A stretch of DNA of 6,929 nucleotides from a candidate division WWE3 bacterium CG22_combo_CG10-13_8_21_14_all_39_12 (GTDB lineage Bacteria; Patescibacteriota; 4484-211; GCA-002791395): assembly GCA_002771355.1 (NCBI GenBank), contig PCSU01000047.1, forward strand, positions 1 to 6,929, in the 5' to 3' direction. Positions 1 to 5,901 of the stretch are shown piece by piece (within the stretch, counting starts at the first letter, position 1; each line of letters begins with the position of its first letter). The notes under the pieces are model-generated. The model searched no databases and was not told the DNA's origin. It was given only the letters and a program-made list of their open reading frames with translations. The position numbers and the translations under genes are program-made.

Positions 1-37
1 CTTCTTTTACGTCTTTTGCTATGTAATTTGTCGACAT
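1..37 (-). CDS. Start of an unidentified protein (partial, cut by window edge)
   Basis: Only the first 12 codons are inside the window, reading MSTNYIAKDVKE on the minus strand. The start is well supported because an extended Shine-Dalgarno lies 6 nt upstream of the ATG. The gene follows the 55-residue membrane protein by 38 nt on the same strand, with no terminator-like hairpin between them, so it is probably the third gene of the operon that begins with the prepilin-like gene. The N-terminus is hydrophilic and shows neither a signal peptide nor a prepilin motif in the visible part. The function cannot be named from 12 residues. Confidence 0.7.
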   Translation of the reverse strand, partial: MSTNYIAKDVKE

Positions 38-43
38 GGTGGT

Positions 44-54
44 TCACCTCCTTT
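44..54 (-). promoter_or_regulatory. Strong Shine-Dalgarno for the leftmost gene
   Basis: The minus strand reads AAAGGAGGTGA followed by six bases and then ATG. This is a near-complete complement of the usual 16S rRNA 3' end at ideal spacing. It contrasts with most other genes in the window, which have no Shine-Dalgarno, and it suggests efficient independent initiation inside a polycistronic message. Confidence 0.85.
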
Positions 55-75
55 CAGAGAGACTCACTGTCTAGT

Positions 76-243
76 TTAATGGGTACCTGTCAGTTCCGAA
101 ATAATAAATGGTAACTCCCCTGGTTCCCTATACGTTGACCGATTAACGGTAATTATTCCTCCCCACATGTAACCAATAACAAGAACAAATATCGCTGTTA
201 GACACAGTGTTCGGTATCCATTATTAGCTATGAAACTTTTCAT
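76..243 (-). CDS. Small single-TM protein, 55 aa, coupled to the prepilin-like gene
   Basis: This short reading frame starts MKSFIANNGYRTLC and ends SELTGTH with a TAA stop. One hydrophobic segment covers about residues 11-33 (RTLC...GGIITV). It is preceded by few charges and followed by a polar tail of about 22 residues, fitting a single-pass membrane protein or an uncleaved signal anchor. It has no prepilin motif (no G|FxxxE) and no lipobox. Its ATG begins 2 nt after the stop codon of the prepilin-like gene (TAA-TA-ATG) and no Shine-Dalgarno is visible, so translation by reinitiation is likely. The tight junction suggests joint expression and perhaps a partner or assembly role for the upstream protein, which is inference. 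I do not recognise a family. The evidence for reality is the position, the membrane-protein composition and the fit between two genes. Confidence 0.65.
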   Translation of the reverse strand: MKSFIANNGYRTLCLTAIFVLVIGYMWGGIITVNRSTYREPGELPFIISELTGTH

Positions 244-245
244 TA

Positions 246-1178
246 TTATTGACAGAATGGCTCACCATACGGCGGATTACCAGCTAATATCTCTGCATCA
301 AACCGTGCAACATATTCACTCTTTAGTGCTGAAGTAAAATATTCAAATGGACATACAGCCGCTGTATACGTTGAAGATGTATTCCAATTTGGATCAGATG
401 CAAACTGATTAGAAATAGCCGAGTTATATACCCCAAAATCCCAATTTCCTGCCATACTGGTACCGGTTGTATACCCAATCAGATCCCCTGCATTAAATGA
501 AACACCCGAAATATACTGTGTTCTACTGTCATTTTCACTATTCGGTTCTGAAGGTAATAGCGCGGCAAGAATTGCAATTGGATTGGTCATATGACCAAAT
601 CTAACGGTGACCTCGCAACTGACTTGAAATTCAAACATATATGGCCCGCCAATATAATATGAACCAGAAACTACCTTCATTGCAGCAGGTGCATACAACG
701 GTACCGAAACTCCATTGGTACCAATATATGAATGTGGCTTTAACGATGGGCCAGCACCCATTGTTGGTGGAGCTACAACATAATTCACTGCACTCATGTC
801 AGTTATGTGACTTATGAATGTTGGACTCGTATTACTCACGCAAGACGGTTGTGGTGTTGGGGTGGGTTCATCCGTTGGCTCTGGTACGCTTATTGGAGTA
901 GGGACACTAGTAGGTACTGGTGATAATGTTGGTGCTACATACACTGGTGTTGCAGTAGGAATAATCGTAGGTGTTGGTTCTATAGTTGGACGAGGAGTTA
1001 AGGTTACGGGAATACCTGTTGGAATTTGTGTAGACTGCATACTCTCTTCGGACATCTCACTTGAAATTGGTACTGGCTTGTGAGGTGAATTTGTTACCAA
1101 CAATACTGCACCAGAAATAACGATACCAATGAAAACTACCGCAACAACAATTTCAATCAGCGTAAACCCACGCGACAT
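246..1178 (-). CDS. Prepilin-like membrane-anchored protein with Pro/Thr linker and LytM-like C-terminal domain
   Basis: The protein has 310 aa and begins MSRG|FTLIE, a classic type IV prepilin (N_methyl) signal: short basic leader, cleavage after Gly4, Phe at +1 and Glu9 at +5. A hydrophobic helix follows to about residue 29. Residues 35-112 are a linker dense in Pro and Thr (PTPTP-type units). Residues 120-310 form a globular domain with Cys113, 188, 276 and 309. This domain resembles an M23/LytM barrel: an Ala-Pro segment (LYAPA, 161-165), RFGHM with His196, then AGDLIGYTTGT (230-240) and NWDFGVYN (245-252) where LytM enzymes have HLHFEV. Both His of that HxH are absent (Asn245, Asp247), so peptidase activity is doubtful. 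A TTG start at 1244 would add 22 residues. I prefer the ATG at 1178 because it gives a normal short leader and has a -10 element 6 nt upstream. The prepilin part is firm; the LytM relation is inference. Confidence 0.85.
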   Translation of the reverse strand: MSRGFTLIEIVVAVVFIGIVISGAVLLVTNSPHKPVPISSEMSEESMQSTQIPTGIPVTLTPRPTIEPTPTIIPTATPVYVAPTLSPVPTSVPTPISVPEPTDEPTPTPQPSCVSNTSPTFISHITDMSAVNYVVAPPTMGAGPSLKPHSYIGTNGVSVPLYAPAAMKVVSGSYYIGGPYMFEFQVSCEVTVRFGHMTNPIAILAALLPSEPNSENDSRTQYISGVSFNAGDLIGYTTGTSMAGNWDFGVYNSAISNQFASDPNWNTSSTYTAAVCPFEYFTSALKSEYVARFDAEILAGNPPYGEPFCQ

Positions 1179-1184
1179 AAAATA

Positions 1185-1213
1185 ACTATACCGCCTTGCA
1201 AATACTTCGTCTA
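1185..1213 (-). promoter_or_regulatory. Promoter of the prepilin-like operon, leaderless type
   Basis: On the minus strand TAGACG (1213..1208; 4 of 6 to TTGACA) is followed by a 17-bp spacer and TATAGT (1190..1185; 5 of 6 to TATAAT). The ATG at 1178 begins 6 nt after the hexamer, so the predicted transcription start falls on or next to the start codon. This placement supports the 310-residue form of the protein. Confidence 0.55.
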
Positions 1214-1236
1214 TTAACATGTAAATTTGATACCTG

Positions 1237-1245
1237 TGCGACAAT
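1237..1245 (+). promoter_or_regulatory. Possible extended -10 promoter of msrB
   Basis: TGC followed by GACAAT forms an extended -10 (TG at 1237-1238, hexamer 1240-1245, 4 of 6 to consensus) that ends 6 nt before the msrB ATG. No convincing -35 and no Shine-Dalgarno are seen. The fit to consensus is modest; the case rests on the same 6-nt spacing seen at other genes of this window. Confidence 0.4.
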
Positions 1246-1251
1246 TAGTTT

Positions 1252-1611
1252 ATGAATACATTAACTGCCGAGGAAAAAGCTGTCATTATTGATAAAAAAA
1301 TCGAAAAACCTTTTACGGGTAAGTATGACGACCATTGGGACAACGGTATATATGTCTGCAGACAATGCGAAACTCCTCTATATACTTCAAACAGTAAATT
1401 TAGAGCACACTGTGGATGGCCAAGTTTTGATCAAGAAATCCGTAGTGCTATTAATCGCACACCTGACCCATTATTTAACCGAACTGAGATAACCTGTTTA
1501 CGCTGCGGTGCACATCTTGGGCATGTATTTGAAGGCGAACAGCTTACTGAAACAAACGTTAGACACTGTGTTAATTCAATTTCATTAAAATTCATTCCTG
1601 CAGAAGAATAG
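1252..1611 (+). CDS. msrB: Peptide-methionine (R)-S-oxide reductase MsrB
   Basis: MsrB reduces the R epimer of methionine sulfoxide in oxidised proteins back to methionine, normally using thioredoxin as electron donor. The 119-aa product is a complete single-domain MsrB. The zinc site is visible as two CxxC pairs (CRQC at 36-39 and CLRC at 82-85). CGWPSF lies at 54-59, and the catalytic Cys is expected to be Cys106 in RHCVNSISLKF. Cys54 is a candidate resolving cysteine. The GAHLGHVF segment (86-93) is intact. The usual DADG stretch before RTEI is replaced by DPLFN, a minor deviation. There is no signal peptide, so it is cytoplasmic. It is not fused to MsrA and no msrA is in the window. It is divergent from the prepilin-like operon and no Shine-Dalgarno precedes it. 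Confidence 0.95.
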   Translation: MNTLTAEEKAVIIDKKIEKPFTGKYDDHWDNGIYVCRQCETPLYTSNSKFRAHCGWPSFDQEIRSAINRTPDPLFNRTEITCLRCGAHLGHVFEGEQLTETNVRHCVNSISLKFIPAEE

Positions 1612-1623
1612 CTACTCCTGATT

Positions 1624-1803
1624 TTAATAAAAACCCAGTTGTTTTGCTAGTTGATAAAAACCCCAAATCCCAAGGATCCCCCCAATAAATGTTCCAAAAA
1701 CAGAAGCTAATGACAAAAAGTCGGCGCCAAAAAGTGTAGGCACGTATCCACCAGCCCAAGAACCAACAAACATACCAATCATTACAAATCTTTTACGAGA
1801 CAT
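1624..1803 (-). CDS. Small Gly-rich membrane protein, 59 aa
   Basis: From the chosen ATG the protein begins MSRKRFVMIGMFVGSWAGG and ends KQLGFY. It has a basic N-terminus and two hydrophobic segments, about residues 6-24 and 35-53, with GxxxG-like spacing of glycines. Small two-helix proteins of this look are common as unnamed genes in Patescibacteria genomes. A TTG start at 1881 would add 26 residues that look like read-through and would overlap the next gene, so I reject it. A weak AGGT lies 6 nt before the ATG. The gene converges on msrB with 12 nt between stops and diverges from the metallopeptidase gene. Function is unknown. Its reality is supported by composition and position only. Confidence 0.55.
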   Translation of the reverse strand: MSRKRFVMIGMFVGSWAGGYVPTLFGADFLSLASVFGTFIGGILGIWGFYQLAKQLGFY

Positions 1804-1861
1804 AATAGTACCTACAATCTTACACCGTTTTTGAGTAGGCACAACAATATCGTAATAAGGG

Positions 1862-1867
1862 TAAAAT
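1862..1867 (+). promoter_or_regulatory. -10 element of the YgjP-like metallopeptidase gene
   Basis: TAAAAT (5 of 6 to consensus) ends 8 nt before the ATG at 1876. No -35 at normal spacing is convincing and there is no Shine-Dalgarno, so a leaderless or nearly leaderless transcript is predicted. Confidence 0.45.
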
Positions 1868-1875
1868 GAGAGACT

Positions 1876-2229
1876 ATGCAAGAATTAATAATTTTAAGAC
1901 TCGACTACCAAACCCACAAAGAAGAGGCACGGAACATAATTACTGCGCGCGTAGAGTTTTTTGCACAGCAGTACGGAGTAACATATGGCCGAATTGCCAT
2001 AAGAGACCAGCGCACACGTTGGGGAAGTTGCTCAAATAAAAAAAACCTAAACTTTAATTTTAGAGTTGCATTTTTGCCCGATGAATTTCGTGACTATATT
2101 ATTGTTCATGAAATTTGCCACCTTAAAGAGTTAAACCATTCAAAAAGATTTTGGGAACTTGTTTCTCAATTTTTTCCTCATTACACATCAATCCACAAAC
2201 AACTCCGAAACTACAAACTCATACCATAA
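1876..2229 (+). CDS. YgjP-like zinc metallopeptidase (DUF45 family), short form
   Basis: This 117-aa protein carries the hallmarks of the YgjP/DUF45 family, a gluzincin-type metallopeptidase group related to SprT and WLM proteins. RTRWGSCS lies at 46-53, LNFNFRVAFLP at 58-68, then the zinc site HEICH at 78-82 with catalytic Glu79 and third ligand His88 in LNHSKRFW. Typical family members run to about 230 residues with an N-terminal beta-rich half. Here only the C-terminal catalytic half is present, after about 35 residues of helical lead-in. The HExxH site is intact, so it may be an active stand-alone catalytic domain. The physiological substrate is not known for the family. No signal peptide or TM segment is seen, suggesting a cytoplasmic location. 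The next gene on the same strand starts 57 nt downstream with its own promoter. Confidence 0.88.
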   Translation: MQELIILRLDYQTHKEEARNIITARVEFFAQQYGVTYGRIAIRDQRTRWGSCSNKKNLNFNFRVAFLPDEFRDYIIVHEICHLKELNHSKRFWELVSQFFPHYTSIHKQLRNYKLIP

Positions 2230-2250
2230 GGTGAACACATTCATATTGCT

Positions 2251-2282
2251 ATGACAATTCGTTAAGAATATGGTTATATAAT
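2251..2282 (+). promoter_or_regulatory. Promoter of the P-type ATPase gene, leaderless type
   Basis: A perfect TATAAT lies at 2277-2282, only 4 nt before the ATG at 2287. ATGACA at 2251-2256 is 5 of 6 to the -35 consensus. Its spacing fits better to the overlapping TATATA at 2275-2280 (18-bp spacer, 6 nt to the ATG). Either reading places the transcription start at the start codon. No Shine-Dalgarno is present. Confidence 0.6.
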
Positions 2283-2286
2283 ACCC

Positions 2287-4812
2287 ATGACACCAGATCA
2301 TTTCTCCTTAGCATCAAAATCTACTCAATCAGTTTTGGAAGAACTTCAATCGTCGACCAATGGATTAACGAGTAATGAGGTTACTAATCGACTCAAAACG
2401 TATGGATCTAACACCTTAAAATCACAAAAGATATTTTGGTTAACTATTCTGCTTCGACAGTTTAAATCTTCGTTTGTGTATCTTCTTGCAGTTGCAGCGA
2501 TACTCGCACTCCTGTTGGGTGAAACTATTGATGGATTTCTTATTTTCGGTTTTATTGGTATCAATACACTCCTTGGTTTTATACAGGAATATCGGTCCGA
2601 AAAAACAGTTGCCCTCCTAAAAAAATTCACAGAGTTTTCTACAACAGTCTATCGAAATGGTACAAACACTCTCATCCTTTCTTCAGAGATTGTTCCCGGT
2701 GATATTGTTGTACTTGAAGCTGGCGATTTAGTCCCAGCAGACCTTCGAATAGTTTCAGCACACAACCTTTTTGTAGACGAATCAATGTTAACGGGAGAGT
2801 CAGTTGATGTTCAAAAAACAAACGAACCATCGCACACTCCCCCGACCGAACCATATCAAGCTTTAACCCTAGCGTTTCGCGGAACACACATAACTCAAGG
2901 AAACGGGACTGGTGTGGTTATTGCTACTGGACAAAATACTAAAGTAGGTACAATTGCAACGCTTGCAAACTCAACCAAACGCATAAGTGGATTTGAACAA
3001 AACATAAATCAGTTCAGTAATTTTTTACTCGCAATTACTTCAATTACACTTATCATAGTTGTTACCGCTCACATTCTATTTAATCCTTACCTTTCAATTC
3101 CTGAACTCACCTTATTTGCAATAGCACTTGCTGTTGGTGTTATTCCCGAAGCACTTCCGCTTGTTTCCACCGTCTCTTTGGCACACGGTGCACGAGTGCT
3201 TGCTAAAAAACATGTTGTAGTAAAACGACTGTCGGCAATCGAAGACTTAGGGGGAATCGAGGTTCTTTGTAGTGACAAAACAGGAACACTAACCGAAAAC
3301 AAACTTACCATTACTGATCTTAGGGTCTTACATGAACCTGTGGTCTTTTTTGCGGGACTTGGCATTGAAGAATACGACGAAAAAACGCGAACTCCAAATA
3401 ACTCATTTGATCTTGCCATTTATTCATACCTGTCAGAGTCTGACAAAAAAACTCTCGCATCATACAAACAGCTTTCACTCTTATCTTTTGATCCAACTCG
3501 AAAAAGAAACAGTATTTTAGTTTCACGAGAAACCGAATCTACTCTTATTGTTCGTGGAGCTCCAGAAGAAATCATCACTCATGCCACAAATGTTTCCCCG
3601 GAACAATCAAAATCACTCCTAGCTTGGGTTGACCAAAAAGGAACTAAAGGCCATAGGTGTCTGGCTATTGGAGTGCGTACAAATTTTTATAATGCATCAT
3701 ACACACATGAGGATGAACTTATAGACATTTCGCTGTATGGAATTATTGCATTTTCGGATCCATTAAAAGAATCAACCCAACAAGCAGTATCACTTGCCAC
3801 TCAGTTAGGTGTTCAAATTAAGATCATTACAGGAGATGGCCCTTCCGTTTCAGGTTCAGTTGGTGTTTCCGCAGGTATCATCGTAAACCCTTTAGACGTA
3901 ATAACAGGTGCCCAATTTAATGCACTCTCTAATGACAAAAAACATGACGCAGTCGAAAGGTATCATATTTTTGCACGTGTTGCACCAGAAGAAAAATATC
4001 AAATTGTTGCGCTCCTCATGGAAAAACATCAGGTCGGATATTTAGGAGAAGGAATCAATGATACCCCTGCATTAAAGCTTGCTCATGTTGGTCTTGTGGT
4101 TAAAGGAGCGTCAGACATTGCACAAGAAACCGCAGATATTATTCTTTTGTCTCAAAACCTCAATGTAATAATTCAAGGAATTGCCGAAGGTCGAAAAACG
4201 TTTACCAATACCATGAAATATCTGAAAATCACATTGCTTTCAAATTTTGGCAATTTTTATGCAGTTGGAATTTCATCGCTTTTTGTTGCCTATTTACCTA
4301 TGCTTCCCATTCAAATACTCCTTTTAAACTTACTCTCAGACGTTCCCATGATTTCGATTGCAACTGACACTGTTTCACCAGGTGACCTCAAAACTCCCAA
4401 ACGATATAATGTTAAAGACTTGTTGGTATCTACCACAATCCTTGGAATTATAAGTACCTTTTTTGATTTTTTGTATTTCGCAATATTTAAAGACAGTGGC
4501 CAACCAATTCTCCAAACAGCATGGTTTACTGGCAGTGTGCTCACAGAACTCCTTATTATTTACTCTATTCGAACCGATCAGTTTATTCTTACCACAAAAG
4601 AAAAACCTTCAAGGCCAATACTGGTTCTGACAATTGGAGCAATAGCTGTTGCTCTTGCAATTCCATTGACAACTATTGGGCAACAGCTTTTTTCGTTTGT
4701 TACCCTTTCACCACAGATACTTTTAACCATTCTTGGGGTTGCAATTGTTTACGTATTTACAACCGAAGTCGTAAAACTCATGTTCGTACACTATGGAAAA
4801 GCAAAAACCTAA
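2287..4812 (+). CDS. P-type cation-transporting ATPase, closest to Mg2+ (MgtA/MgtB-like) group
   Basis: An 841-aa P-type ATPase that would move a cation across the cytoplasmic membrane at the cost of ATP. Landmarks in order: N-terminal cation-ATPase domain (GLTSNEVTNRLKTYGSN); M1-M2 at about 57-100; actuator motif LTGES at 168-172; M4 motif PEALP at 287-291; phosphorylation site DKTGTLT with Asp330; nucleotide-domain FDPTRKR from 401 and RGAPE at 423-427 (family KGAPE); TGD with Asp517; hinge motif GEGINDTPALK from 587; and six C-terminal TM helices from about residue 650. The segment SNFGNFYAV...LPMLPIQILLLNLLSD and the later FFDFLYF and TAWFTGSVLTELL resemble MgtA/MgtB (P3B), so Mg2+ is my best guess. 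The M4 motif (PEMLP in MgtA) does not settle the ion. In the hinge motif the first Asp of GDGxND is Glu588. Length is slightly below the roughly 900 aa of MgtA. Confidence 0.93.
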   Translation: MTPDHFSLASKSTQSVLEELQSSTNGLTSNEVTNRLKTYGSNTLKSQKIFWLTILLRQFKSSFVYLLAVAAILALLLGETIDGFLIFGFIGINTLLGFIQEYRSEKTVALLKKFTEFSTTVYRNGTNTLILSSEIVPGDIVVLEAGDLVPADLRIVSAHNLFVDESMLTGESVDVQKTNEPSHTPPTEPYQALTLAFRGTHITQGNGTGVVIATGQNTKVGTIATLANSTKRISGFEQNINQFSNFLLAITSITLIIVVTAHILFNPYLSIPELTLFAIALAVGVIPEALPLVSTVSLAHGARVLAKKHVVVKRLSAIEDLGGIEVLCSDKTGTLTENKLTITDLRVLHEPVVFFAGLGIEEYDEKTRTPNNSFDLAIYSYLSESDKKTLASYKQLSLLSFDPTRKRNSILVSRETESTLIVRGAPEEIITHATNVSPEQSKSLLAWVDQKGTKGHRCLAIGVRTNFYNASYTHEDELIDISLYGIIAFSDPLKESTQQAVSLATQLGVQIKIITGDGPSVSGSVGVSAGIIVNPLDVITGAQFNALSNDKKHDAVERYHIFARVAPEEKYQIVALLMEKHQVGYLGEGINDTPALKLAHVGLVVKGASDIAQETADIILLSQNLNVIIQGIAEGRKTFTNTMKYLKITLLSNFGNFYAVGISSLFVAYLPMLPIQILLLNLLSDVPMISIATDTVSPGDLKTPKRYNVKDLLVSTTILGIISTFFDFLYFAIFKDSGQPILQTAWFTGSVLTELLIIYSIRTDQFILTTKEKPSRPILVLTIGAIAVALAIPLTTIGQQLFSFVTLSPQILLTILGVAIVYVFTTEVVKLMFVHYGKAKT

Positions 4813-4843
4813 TACTGTTTACCAAGATTAATACAAACCCAAA

Positions 4844-5827
4844 CTACTCGCCGGCAACCTCTTTGAGTTTTGAAAGCAAATTATCCTGGATATCAATTTC
4901 ACCTGATTCCAAAACTCCATCCTTAAACCTATATCCACGCTCGCCTGCAACAAAAATTTCATTTTTTGAACCAATCCTTTTAGCTGATCTTATACGTTCA
5001 ATTATCTCTGAATTTTCATTCTCGAACCGTTCTTTGTTTGTAAGGATTGAAGGATCAATTGCCATCACCAAGTTCCCTGCATTATCACTTTCGTTATCGA
5101 ACGAATCGGCTTCAACTAACGAGCCGGCTAAAAGCTGAACCATAAGCGCCAGCGCTGAACCTTTGTGTCCACCAAAGGCCTTAATTGCACCAGACATAAT
5201 TTGGGCAGGGTCAGTTGTTGGAGCTCCGCTAGCATCAAAACCGCAACCTTCGGATACATTAACTCCAGCTGTTTTAGCTTCAATCAAACCATAATATGCA
5301 ATTTCAGACGTGGACATATCAAGAAGAAAAGGATCGTTTGAAGTTGGAATCCCAACAGCAAATGGATTGGTGCAAAACAAAGGCTCTGTCGATCCATAAG
5401 GAGCTGTAGTCATAAATGGAGCTGATGCATAAGCAAACCCAATTAATCCCTCTGAGGCAATTTTATCTACGTAATAACCTAGCGCACCGGTTGATTCTGT
5501 AGTATTAAAATTTCCGACAATCGCCATTCCATGCTCTTTTGCTTTTAAAATTGCACGGTCGGTCATTGCATCCATAACCAACATTGCATGCGTTCCGTTT
5601 CCATCAATAAGTGCCGAAACAGTCGTTTCTTTAACAGTAACAGGTTCTCCGTTTCCCTCACGCATAGGAATACCCGAACCAATAAGCTTAACAACACCCT
5701 GATTATTACCGCGAAGTTGTGCAAACATAAGAACCTTAAGAATTATTTCTGCCTCATCTGAAGTATATCCAAACGATACTATCGCTTTACGGGTTAGGGA
5801 TGTAAGATCATTAACCGAAATTCTCAT
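4844..5827 (-). CDS. Ldh_2-family NAD(P)H-dependent oxidoreductase homologue, active-site histidines replaced
   Basis: This 327-aa protein belongs to the malate/L-lactate dehydrogenase family (COG2055; relatives YiaK, AllD, ComC), which reduces 2-oxoacids with NAD(P)H. Family segments in order: LRGNNQGVVKL (38-48), TGALGYYVDKIASEGLIG (113-130), PYGSTEPLFCTNPFAVGIP (143-161), DPFLLDMSTS (165-174), GAPTTDP (201-207), GGHKGSALALMVQLLAG (219-235) and a C-terminal GERGYR (296-301). The family's first active-site region is normally DSHG; here it is NNQG, with Gln43 for His. The second, usually NSxHxG, reads TTESTG (109-114), again without His. Length and the rest of the fold are normal and the frame is intact, so this is a diverged protein rather than a decayed gene. 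Substrate cannot be assigned. It converges on the ATPase gene with 31 nt between stops and diverges from the ywbE-like gene. Confidence 0.9.
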   Translation of the reverse strand: MRISVNDLTSLTRKAIVSFGYTSDEAEIILKVLMFAQLRGNNQGVVKLIGSGIPMREGNGEPVTVKETTVSALIDGNGTHAMLVMDAMTDRAILKAKEHGMAIVGNFNTTESTGALGYYVDKIASEGLIGFAYASAPFMTTAPYGSTEPLFCTNPFAVGIPTSNDPFLLDMSTSEIAYYGLIEAKTAGVNVSEGCGFDASGAPTTDPAQIMSGAIKAFGGHKGSALALMVQLLAGSLVEADSFDNESDNAGNLVMAIDPSILTNKERFENENSEIIERIRSAKRIGSKNEIFVAGERGYRFKDGVLESGEIDIQDNLLSKLKEVAGE

Positions 5828-5848
5828 GATGTAATTATATACTACATC
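5828..5848. repeat. Inverted repeat over the ldh-like promoter
   Basis: GATGTA at 5828-5833 and TACATC at 5843-5848 are perfect 6-bp inverted arms separated by 9 bp. They bracket the -10 hexamer of the ldh-like gene (5834-5839) and touch its start codon. The layout would suit an operator for a dimeric repressor, or it may be chance in AT-rich DNA. Confidence 0.4.
5834..5839 (-). promoter_or_regulatory. -10 element of the Ldh_2-family gene, leaderless type
   Basis: The minus strand has a perfect TATAAT ending 6 nt before the ATG at 5827. The -35 region is weak (ATGTAA at a 17-bp spacer) and no Shine-Dalgarno is present. The predicted transcription start coincides with the start codon. Confidence 0.6.
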
Positions 5849-5889
5849 TCATTTTCTTACATTAAACATGCAGGCTGGGTACAACCGTA

Positions 5890-5895
5890 TATAAT
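5890..5895 (+). promoter_or_regulatory. -10 element of the ywbE-like gene, leaderless type
   Basis: A perfect TATAAT ends 6 nt before the ATG at 5902. No -35 match is evident and no Shine-Dalgarno precedes the gene. It faces away from the ldh-like -10 element, with 56 bp between equivalent positions of the two hexamers. Confidence 0.6.
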
Positions 5896-5901
5896 CAAAC
5901 C

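Noticed and set aside
38..57. The plus strand reads TCACCTCCTTTC, like the 3' end of 16S rRNA
   Set aside because: Nothing upstream resembles 16S helix 45, and on the minus strand the same bases form a well-spaced Shine-Dalgarno before an ATG.
846..1020. Possible tandem DNA repeat in the linker of the prepilin-like gene
   Set aside because: The Pro/Thr units are degenerate at DNA level with no fixed period, so this is protein low complexity and not a nucleotide tandem array.
814..1083. Plus-strand open frame of 89 codons, rich in Gly and Val
   Set aside because: It is the antisense shadow of the Pro/Thr-rich linker of the prepilin-like gene; low-complexity DNA keeps the opposite strand open.
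1179..1244. TTG-initiated N-terminal extension of the prepilin-like protein by 22 residues
   Set aside because: It would bury the prepilin leader and cover the TATAGT promoter; the ATG at 1178 gives a canonical short leader.
1600..1619. Imperfect palindrome around TAGCTA at the end of msrB as a terminator
   Set aside because: The stem has several mismatches, is not GC-rich, and lacks a clean T-run directly after it.
1804..1881. TTG-initiated extension of the 59-aa membrane protein
   Set aside because: The extra residues lack membrane-protein character and would overlap the metallopeptidase gene and its -10 element.
4521..5138. Plus-strand frame of 205 codons spanning the ATPase end and the ldh-like gene
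   Set aside because: The first part is out of frame with a clear ATPase and the rest is antisense to the ldh-like C-terminus; its composition is not protein-like and there is no start signal.
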